From NCBI RefSeq assembly GCF_000717875.1, contig NZ_JOCT01000052.1, forward strand, positions 1-12,050: DNA of 12,050 nucleotides, written 5' to 3'. Both the position numbers and the translations under genes were made by a program. Below are positions 7,786 through 12,050 of the stretch, in pieces. The notes beneath the pieces are model-generated. The model was not told where the DNA came from. It worked only from the letters and a program-made list of their open reading frames with translations, and made no database searches. Within the stretch, counting starts at the first letter, position 1. Each line of letters opens with the position of its first letter. This stretch comes from Streptomyces sp. NRRL S-455. Its GTDB lineage: Bacteria > Actinomycetota > Actinomycetes > Streptomycetales > Streptomycetaceae.

Positions 7786-7862
7786 TGCGGTAACCCCGGG
7801 AGCCATGAGCCAGTAGGCGGGCGGGAGGGGAAAATAGGCGCCCACTGCGCCCCAATGCCATC

Positions 7863-7879
7863 CGTACACACTTGGTACG
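7863..7879. repeat. CGTAC / GTACG inverted repeat, possible recombination site
   Basis: CGTAC (7863-7867) and GTACG (7875-7879) flank the 7-base spacer ACACTTG in a stretch noticeably richer in A and T than its surroundings. Tyrosine recombinases act on short inverted arms around a 6-8 base core, so this could be an attachment core at the right end of the module. Five-base arms are short and no matching copy was found at the left end. Confidence 0.25.
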
Positions 7880-7942
7880 CAAAATGAGCGCTCCACGATA
7901 CGGTCGGCACACGCGACGGGGGGCGGCCGGTCCTGCTCACGG

Positions 7943-10498
7943 TCAGGCCCAGCGCATGCCGATGGCGGACAGCTGCTCGATGCGTTCCGGTGACAGCGTC
8001 GCGGCTCTGCTGCGTTGGTTGCTGATCCATGCCCCCAGCTTGAGCTCCTGGACTTCCGGGCCCTCGCCGTCCTCACGGCCGCTCGCGGCCCTGTCCTCAC
8101 CGCTGACGACGGCGATCCGTTCGATGTGTTTGCGGGGTACGCGCAGGTGTCTTTCGCGTTCGTAGTACTGCTTGGCGGCTGCGAGGTTGAGGGCCCATTT
8201 GTCGGCTTGGCTGGTCCGGGGTTTGGGTTTTTCGTCTTCGGTGGCGGGTTGGATGCCGAGGATGTGTTCGCACATCCACTGCTGGACGGTGGTGAGCTTG
8301 TCCCAGCCGAGCCGCACTGACCGCACCCACCGGCCAAGGTCTTCGCCCTGGCGTACGACGTCACCCGGTGACGTGGGCAGTGCGCCGCCGGCTTCCAGGT
8401 GCTGGCGGGTGTGGTGGAAGCAGCGTTGCCATTCCACTGGCCAGGTGGGGCACCAGGACGGGTCGATCTCGTCCAGCTGTTCGCGCCTCTCGGCCGAGAG
8501 CACCCAGGCGGACGTGGTCTTCGCGGGCAGGCCCTCCGCCTGCCGTTGCTCGGCCTCCATGCCCCGGCGGGCGGCGGCCCTGGCGTTCTTCAGAAATGTG
8601 CCGATCTTGAAACCCTGGTGCGTGGCATCGAGGGGGGCCAGGAGGTGGCCGTGTTCGGCCGCCCACCCACGGGCCGCGGCGAGCGCTTCTTCCCAGGCGA
8701 CGTCGTGGTGGGACCAGATCATGCCTAGCTTCTCGAGCTGTGCGATGCGGTCGGTGTCCATGTCGCCGCGGGCGTAGAAGCGCCGGTTGTCGGCGATCCA
8801 CTGCCCGAGCGGGAACCCGGCGAGCGAGGCCGGCCACCCCTCGGCCTCCACCGCCTGGTCCTTCCCGCCAGGCACCCGATAGGTGAAGGGCACTTTCAGG
8901 TCGCTGTGGAGGCGGTGGTAGATGGTGGCGGCTTCGATGCCGCGTCGCCAGTGCTGGTGTTCGGGGTTGAGGACCCGCAGGTTGATGAACGCCGCCAGCT
9001 GCGTAGGGTCACGCGGCGTGGAGAACTTCAGCAGTTCCCGGGCCGGTACTGACAGTCGGTCGGTTCGGTCGCTCTCGGCTTCCTCACCTTCCACCCCGCT
9101 GAGGCTCTGAACCCCCATGACACGGCTTTGCGCCTGCTGCTCGGCAAGCTGCTCCACGATGCGGGTGTCGTGTGCCCTGAGCGCTTCCAAAAGCCTGGCC
9201 AGGCCGCCGTACGCCCGGCTGGTGAGCATGTTGTCGGCCGTCTCTCCGGGCCCGAGCAGGACCGGCACCACGAGGGAGGCGACCTTGCCCTCGCCGGGGT
9301 GCATGCGCAGCGCGCGGCCGACGGCCTGGACGAGATCTGGCATGGAGCCGCGTACGTCGGCGAAGTACACGGAGTCACAGTGAGATGTATCGACGCCTTC
9401 GCCGAGCACACGAACGGACCCGAGGAACGTCTTCTCCACCACGGTGCCGTCAGCGGTGATGCCCCTGGAGAACTCGTCCAGGACACGGCGCCGGTGGAGG
9501 GGTTTGTGCTCGCCACACAGCCAGTTGGCCCAGATCGCCTTCGGGTACAGCTCCGGGTCCGCGTCGCGCAGCTGTGCTGCGACGTCCGGGAGGCCGGCCG
9601 CGAACGCTTCGGCTTCCTTGACCATGTGGTGGAAGACGAGCGTGCGCCGGAAGCCCTCCTCGGCCGATGCCTTCACCAGGGCGGTCTGCAGGGCGGCGAG
9701 CCGGGCCCCGCGTACGTGCTCGGAGCGTGCGTCCTCGCCCAGGAGCTGGGCGGCCTGGAGCTGGGTGTCGGTGATGTCCAGGCACACCACCTGGTACGGC
9801 GCGCAGATCCCCCGGTCAATCGCTTCCGAGAGCGTCAGCGTGTAGCAGCGGGCACCGAACGGCCCGCTGGGATCGTCCTCCATCGAGGCCACCAGCTCGC
9901 CCGGCGCGCCCTGCTCGGCGTCCTCGTCGAGCTGCCACAGCCGGGGTGTGGCGGTCATGTAGAGGCGGCGCAGGGCGGGGATGCGGGTGTTGTCGTGGAC
10001 GACCGCCCACGGCCTGCCGATCCTGCCCGAAACCCTGTGCGCCTCGTCCACGACGATCAGCGACCACCCCGGAAGGCCGGCGGCGTGTGCGCGCTCCAGC
10101 GTGCCCAGCCCCAGGCTGGCGTACGTGGCGAACACGGTCACCTTGTCGAACGGGCGGACCCACGCCACGAGCTCGTCCACGTTCGTGGTGTTGGGGAAGG
10201 TCACCTGGTCACCGCGCAGGGACGAGACCCCGATCATGGGGCCTGTGCGGCCTCCCTCGCGCCAGGCGGCCTCGGTCTGGGCGAGCAGGTCCAGCGAAGG
10301 AACGAGGACCAGCACTCGGCCAGCACGGAGCTCCTCCGCACTCCGGGTAGCGACGAGGGTCTTCCCGGTTCCGGTGGCCATGATGACCTGAGTCCGCAGC
10401 CCCCGCTCCGGCACAGTAGATCTTGCAGGCGATTCGAGCGCGCGGAGTACCGCGTCCACGGCTTCTCGCTGGTGAGGGCGGAGTTCCTTCGCAGCCAT
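7943..10498 (-). CDS. DEAH-box helicase with four helicase-associated repeats, telomere-linked
   Basis: An 851-residue superfamily 2 helicase. Motif I is ATGTGKT (41-47), motif II DEAH (151-154), motif III TATP (182-185), and motif VI QAVGRALR (391-398), with TFLGSVRVLGEGVD before it. The second half consists of about four helicase-associated (HA) repeats with conserved tryptophans near 517-595, 600-686, 688-750 and 766-851 (for example GQWIADNRR with LEKLGMIW, and LGAWISNQR with LSAIGMRWA). HA repeats are thought to bind nucleic acid. ATG 10498 follows the purine-rich GGAGAAGAGAG on the minus strand. It starts about 1.55 kb from the telomere and is transcribed away from it. Helicases of this build are frequent near Streptomyces telomeres (TtrA of SLP2 and chromosome ends), where one was linked to conjugal transfer. 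Assignment to TtrA proper is by position, not by alignment. Confidence 0.88.
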   Translation of the reverse strand: MAAKELRPHQREAVDAVLRALESPARSTVPERGLRTQVIMATGTGKTLVATRSAEELRAGRVLVLVPSLDLLAQTEAAWREGGRTGPMIGVSSLRGDQVTFPNTTNVDELVAWVRPFDKVTVFATYASLGLGTLERAHAAGLPGWSLIVVDEAHRVSGRIGRPWAVVHDNTRIPALRRLYMTATPRLWQLDEDAEQGAPGELVASMEDDPSGPFGARCYTLTLSEAIDRGICAPYQVVCLDITDTQLQAAQLLGEDARSEHVRGARLAALQTALVKASAEEGFRRTLVFHHMVKEAEAFAAGLPDVAAQLRDADPELYPKAIWANWLCGEHKPLHRRRVLDEFSRGITADGTVVEKTFLGSVRVLGEGVDTSHCDSVYFADVRGSMPDLVQAVGRALRMHPGEGKVASLVVPVLLGPGETADNMLTSRAYGGLARLLEALRAHDTRIVEQLAEQQAQSRVMGVQSLSGVEGEEAESDRTDRLSVPARELLKFSTPRDPTQLAAFINLRVLNPEHQHWRRGIEAATIYHRLHSDLKVPFTYRVPGGKDQAVEAEGWPASLAGFPLGQWIADNRRFYARGDMDTDRIAQLEKLGMIWSHHDVAWEEALAAARGWAAEHGHLLAPLDATHQGFKIGTFLKNARAAARRGMEAEQRQAEGLPAKTTSAWVLSAERREQLDEIDPSWCPTWPVEWQRCFHHTRQHLEAGGALPTSPGDVVRQGEDLGRWVRSVRLGWDKLTTVQQWMCEHILGIQPATEDEKPKPRTSQADKWALNLAAAKQYYERERHLRVPRKHIERIAVVSGEDRAASGREDGEGPEVQELKLGAWISNQRSRAATLSPERIEQLSAIGMRWA

Positions 10499-10704
10499 TC
10501 CGATCTACTCTCTTCTCCAGGCTGGACGCAAGATGCCACAGTCCAAAGGCAAGCAACCAGCATGAAACCACCCGGCGATGGACCACGACGCCCACCAAGA
10601 CACCACGCTCGTACCGCTGCTCCGGCACACAGGAGATCCCTCTGCAGCGACACACAGATCCCACGACCCAGGAGACGTCCAAATCCAGAGTCTATCGCGA
10701 TCCA

Positions 10705-10733
10705 AAAATGAAGCACACACCATAGAGAGTCAA
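10705..10733 (-). promoter_or_regulatory. Tentative promoter for the helicase gene
   Basis: On the minus strand TTGACT (10733-10728) is followed after 17 bases by CATTTT (10710-10705), in the most AT-rich part of the intergenic region 10499-10785. The -35 hexamer is good and the -10 poor (three of six). It would give a leader of about 200 bases. The rest of this 287-base gap shows no gene. Confidence 0.3.
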
Positions 10734-10785
10734 CACCGATGTCATGGGTACTCCACCATCACTGTCCACCATGTCCCGGAGAGCT

Positions 10786-10974
10786 ATGACACATCAGACT
10801 GAAAACGACAAGGGAAACCGGTTCTGCAAGGCGTGTGGCACGCCGGCCGAAGACGGGAAACTGTGCAACCACTGCGGCGCCGTCCTGGATCTGCCTGACG
10901 ACGCAGGGCTGATCGAAGACCAAGGCGCAGCGGTCCGACGGGACTTCGAAGGACGCACCGAGCAGCAAGAGTGA
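10786..10974 (+). CDS. Small zinc-ribbon protein
   Basis: A 62-residue acidic protein with a single four-cysteine knuckle pair, C14-x2-C17-x9-C27-x2-C30 (CKACG and CNHCG), followed by a charged tail ending GRTEQQE. The cysteine spacing is that of a zinc ribbon. The ligand or partner cannot be told; such mini-ribbons often mediate protein or nucleic-acid contacts. I chose ATG 10786 over ATG 10771 and GTG-like starts at 10744 because GGAG (10778-10781) precedes it, although the spacing is short. It is divergent from the helicase and is the first of three small genes leading to the telomere. Confidence 0.65.
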   Translation: MTHQTENDKGNRFCKACGTPAEDGKLCNHCGAVLDLPDDAGLIEDQGAAVRRDFEGRTEQQE

Positions 10975-11040
10975 AGGCGACTGAGACAGCAGAGACGAAC
11001 CTATTCCGCTGAGAAGCGTGGACCGGGGTACACGGGCCGC

Positions 11041-11331
11041 ATGGCATCCACAACTGATCGCGTCAAGTCCCTGCGGGCCGTGCGGCAACTGCGCCAGGTC
11101 CGCGTCTTCTACGCGGTGGGCGTCCTGCTGTGGGCGGTATCGACCGCATGGACAAGCTGGCAGTCACCCGGAAGCCGGCAGATGTGGGTATCCGCCCTCC
11201 TCCTGGCCATTTTCACTGTCCTCCTGGTCACGGCCTCCTTTTGGCTACAGCGTCTCCAGGCCGCAGGCTCGGCCCGCCCTGCGCACCACGCCGCACCACG
11301 GAGGCCTGCACCGCGACGCGCGCACGCCTGA
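11041..11331 (+). CDS. Small two-helix membrane protein
   Basis: A 96-residue protein with a basic start (RVKSLRAVRQLRQVR), a membrane helix at about 22-40 (VFYAVGVLLWAVSTAWTSW), a short loop, a second helix at about 48-69 (WVSALLLAIFTVLLVTASFW), and a basic, proline- and alanine-rich tail. By the positive-inside rule both ends should be cytoplasmic. No family is recognised. No clear ribosome-binding site precedes ATG 11041, which lowers confidence, but the two clean hydrophobic segments are unlikely by chance in such GC-rich DNA. It has the same layout as the next gene. Confidence 0.55.
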   Translation: MASTTDRVKSLRAVRQLRQVRVFYAVGVLLWAVSTAWTSWQSPGSRQMWVSALLLAIFTVLLVTASFWLQRLQAAGSARPAHHAAPRRPAPRRAHA

Positions 11332-11394
11332 CTCACCGCCATTCGGATCGTCGGCCAGCGGGACCCAGTGAGGTGACCGACTCCGTATCGGGCC

Positions 11395-11411
11395 GCTCGC
11401 CCCTTGCGAGC
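11395..11411. other. Small hairpin in the 11332-11516 gap
   Basis: GCTCGC (11395-11400) pairs with GCGAGC (11406-11411) around CCCTT. It lies between the two membrane-protein genes and could end transcription of the first. Short stem, no T tract. Confidence 0.3.
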
Positions 11412-11448
11412 AGAGTTCGGCGTCCCGTGACATCACGCCTCAGGGTCC

Positions 11449-11478
11449 TTGAAGCCGGTGAAAAGCAGGTTCACTAAT
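11449..11478 (+). promoter_or_regulatory. Candidate promoter for the last small gene
   Basis: TTGAAG (11449-11454), an 18-base spacer and ACTAAT (11473-11478) each match four of six positions of the sigma-70-type consensus. Transcription would start about 30 bases before the ATG at 11517. The spacing and the locally AT-rich -10 region make this the best promoter candidate among the small genes. Confidence 0.4.
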
Positions 11479-11516
11479 TGCAGTTGGCGGTAAGGCGACC
11501 GGGGAAGGGAGGCGAT

Positions 11517-11852
11517 ATGGAGCAACGGCCGGAGTCCCGTGTTCCGCCGTCATGGACGAGACCAGGCAATTGGTGGGGGCCGCGATTGTACTGGCCGATG
11601 CTGTGCCTGAGTATCGCCCTGCTGGCGTGGAGGGTGATCGATGGTGACAGTGCGGTGCGCATCGTGGTGGCGGCCGGCCTGATCCTCATGTGGATTTGCC
11701 TCATAGCTGCCAACCGGGCTGCACGGCGCAAGGAGGCCAGCCGAGACACCCTTGTAGCCAGCCCGGCCCGCGCTAGCGGGCCTGAACGGCCTGGAGGCGC
11801 AGCCGAAAGCCCGTCAGGGCGGGGGAGCGCAGCGGACCCGCCCGGAGTCTGA
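11517..11852 (+). CDS. Small membrane protein whose 3' end lies in the telomere
   Basis: A 111-residue protein with two predicted membrane helices at about 25-41 (YWPMLCLSIALLAWRVI) and 47-65 (VRIVVAAGLILMWICLIA), joined by the short loop DGDSA. A basic stretch NRAARRKEASR follows the second helix, placing both ends in the cytoplasm. ATG 11517 is well supported by AAGGGAGG at 11505-11512; a longer frame from 11478 has no such site. From about residue 83 the codons lie inside telomeric palindromes, giving a low-complexity Ala/Pro/Gly/Ser tail that ends at TGA 11850. No family is recognised. The helix layout copies that of the gene at 11041. It is the last gene before the replicon end. Confidence 0.6.
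   Translation: MEQRPESRVPPSWTRPGNWWGPRLYWPMLCLSIALLAWRVIDGDSAVRIVVAAGLILMWICLIAANRAARRKEASRDTLVASPARASGPERPGGAAESPSGRGSAADPPGV
11765..11782. repeat. Telomeric palindrome, innermost resolved
   Basis: GGCCCGC and GCGGGCC, 7 bp, around the 4-base loop GCTA. It is the only resolved palindrome without a three-base GNA loop. Confidence 0.6.
11786..11814. repeat. Telomeric palindrome with GCA loop and internal loop
   Basis: Loop GCA at 11799-11801 on 3 bp, then a three-by-three purine internal loop (GGA opposite GAA), two pairs, a C-C mismatch and four more pairs (ACGG with CCGT). Confidence 0.6.
11817..11843. repeat. Telomeric palindrome with GCA loop and internal loop
   Basis: GGGCGGG and CCCGCCC, 7 bp, then a GGA/GGA internal loop, two G-C pairs and loop GCA (11829-11831). 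Confidence 0.8.
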
Positions 11853-11869
11853 AGCGAAGCGGAAGACTC
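11845..11869. repeat. Telomeric palindrome with GAA loop and internal loop
   Basis: GAGTCT and AGACTC, 6 bp, then a GAA/GGA internal loop, two G-C pairs and loop GAA (11856-11858). Confidence 0.8.
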
Positions 11870-11871
11870 GC

Positions 11872-11892
11872 GCGGTGGACGTAGTCCACCGC
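11872..11892. repeat. Telomeric palindrome with GTA loop
   Basis: GCGGTGGAC and GTCCACCGC, perfect 9 bp, around GTA. Confidence 0.85.
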
Positions 11893-11893
11893 A

Positions 11894-11918
11894 GCTCCGG
11901 GAGCGCAGCGGACGGAGC
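11894..11918. repeat. Telomeric palindrome with GCA loop and internal loop
   Basis: GCTCCG and CGGAGC, 6 bp, then a GGA/GGA internal loop, two G-C pairs and loop GCA (11905-11907). Its 13-base core is identical to that at 11824-11836. Confidence 0.8.
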
Positions 11919-11919
11919 G

Positions 11920-11948
11920 TCACCACCATTGCGCAGCAATGGTGGTGA
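11920..11948. repeat. Telomeric palindrome with GCA loop, longest stem
   Basis: TCACCACCATTGC and GCAATGGTGGTGA, perfect 13 bp, around GCA (11933-11935). Confidence 0.88.
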
Positions 11949-11969
11949 GCGGGATGCGTAGCATCCCGC
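11949..11969. repeat. Telomeric palindrome with GTA loop
   Basis: GCGGGATGC and GCATCCCGC, perfect 9 bp, around GTA. It directly abuts the preceding palindrome. Confidence 0.88.
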
Positions 11970-11971
11970 CA

Positions 11972-11994
11972 GCGTTCCCGCGGAGCGGGAACGC
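11972..11994. repeat. Telomeric palindrome with GGA loop
   Basis: GCGTTCCCGC and GCGGGAACGC, perfect 10 bp, around GGA. Confidence 0.88.
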
Positions 11995-12019
11995 AACGCC
12001 CGCGCGTAGCGCGGGTGTT
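11995..12019. repeat. Telomeric palindrome with GTA loop
   Basis: AACGCCCGCGC and GCGCGGGTGTT, 11 pairs including one G-T wobble, around GTA (12006-12008). It directly abuts the preceding palindrome. Confidence 0.88.
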
Positions 12020-12025
12020 CGCTTG

Positions 12026-12044
12026 CACATCGCGCAGCGATGTG
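12026..12044. repeat. Telomeric palindrome II, outermost complete, GCA loop
   Basis: CACATCGC and GCGATGTG, perfect 8 bp, around GCA (12034-12036). The bases after it (GTACCC) are the start of the terminal palindrome I. Confidence 0.9.
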
Positions 12045-12050
12045 GTACCC

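Larger units (their letters stand above)
11765..12050. repeat. Streptomyces-type linear replicon telomere (right end)
   Basis: A near-continuous series of eleven palindromes fills the last 286 bases. Read from the terminus inward on the minus strand, the order and much of the sequence (GGGTACCACATCGCTGCGCG, then AAGCGAACACCCG, then TTCCCGCTCCGCGGGAACGC, then GACGCTCCGTCCGCTGCGCT) agree with my memory of the archetypal Streptomyces telomere. Such ends are capped by a terminal protein covalently bound to the 5' end. The 3' strand, here the plus strand, is left single-stranded by replication and is thought to fold into hairpins that guide end patching. The archetype begins CCCGCGGAGCGGGTACC, so about ten terminal bases, the rest of palindrome I, seem to be missing from the window. 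Confidence 0.92.

Noticed and set aside
9128..10711. Plus-strand open frame of 527 codons opposite the helicase
   Set aside because: It is the antisense of a gene with all helicase motifs, and its own product has no recognisable domain.
11714..11766. CCGGGCTG / CAGCCCGG inverted pair as a twelfth telomeric palindrome
   Set aside because: The arms are 8 bases with a 37-base spacer and lie mostly in coding sequence. This is unlike the tight hairpins that follow and could be chance in GC-rich DNA.
11765..12050. CRISPR array, or a set of transcription terminators
   Set aside because: The units differ in sequence and length, spacers are missing or only a few bases, and there is no direct repeat. 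Order and sequence instead fit a Streptomyces telomere.

Overview
The window is GC-rich, uses GTG starts and overlapping stop/start codons freely, and its genes fit a Streptomyces-type actinomycete. The last ~290 bases are a run of GC-rich palindromes whose order matches what I recall of the conserved ('archetypal') Streptomyces telomere. The right edge therefore appears to lie within about ten bases of the physical end of a linear chromosome or linear plasmid. The window cannot say which, because neither the terminal-protein genes (tpg/tap) nor a replication origin is present.

Layout, left to right. Bases 1-460 hold the frameshifted remains of an uncharacterised actinobacterial protein gene. 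Next come a YCII-type protein with a duplicated domain (650-1198) and an SGNH/GDSL hydrolase (1257-2408), closed by a perfect 10-bp hairpin. A DUF6308-like protein follows (2520-3197). Then comes a three-gene tyrosine-recombinase module of Tn554 (tnpA-tnpB-tnpC) type: recombinase 1 (3382-4560), recombinase 2 (natural start 4557, end 7151) and a DUF6262/TnpC-like coiled-coil protein (7148-7732). The three are joined by 4-base overlaps. Recombinase 2 carries an in-frame TGA at its 32nd codon, so it is either broken near its start or made by re-initiation, probably at GTG 4704.

Convergent to this module is a large DEAH helicase with four helicase-associated repeats (10498-7943, minus strand), placed where telomere-linked helicases (TtrA type) usually sit. 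Between it and the telomere lie three small plus-strand genes: a four-cysteine zinc-ribbon protein (10786-10974) and two two-helix membrane proteins (11041-11331 and 11517-11852). The last of these runs into the telomeric palindromes.

The telomere is the most striking part. Eleven palindromes are resolved. On the plus strand, which is the strand whose 3' end forms the terminus, ten of the eleven have a three-base loop of the form GNA (GCA, GTA, GGA or GAA). Four share a second design: a three-by-three purine internal loop two or three base pairs below the GNA loop. The helicase, the small genes and the telomere form a typical subtelomeric block, and the recombinase module looks like an insertion next to it. 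Family names are recognised by eye; no database search was possible.
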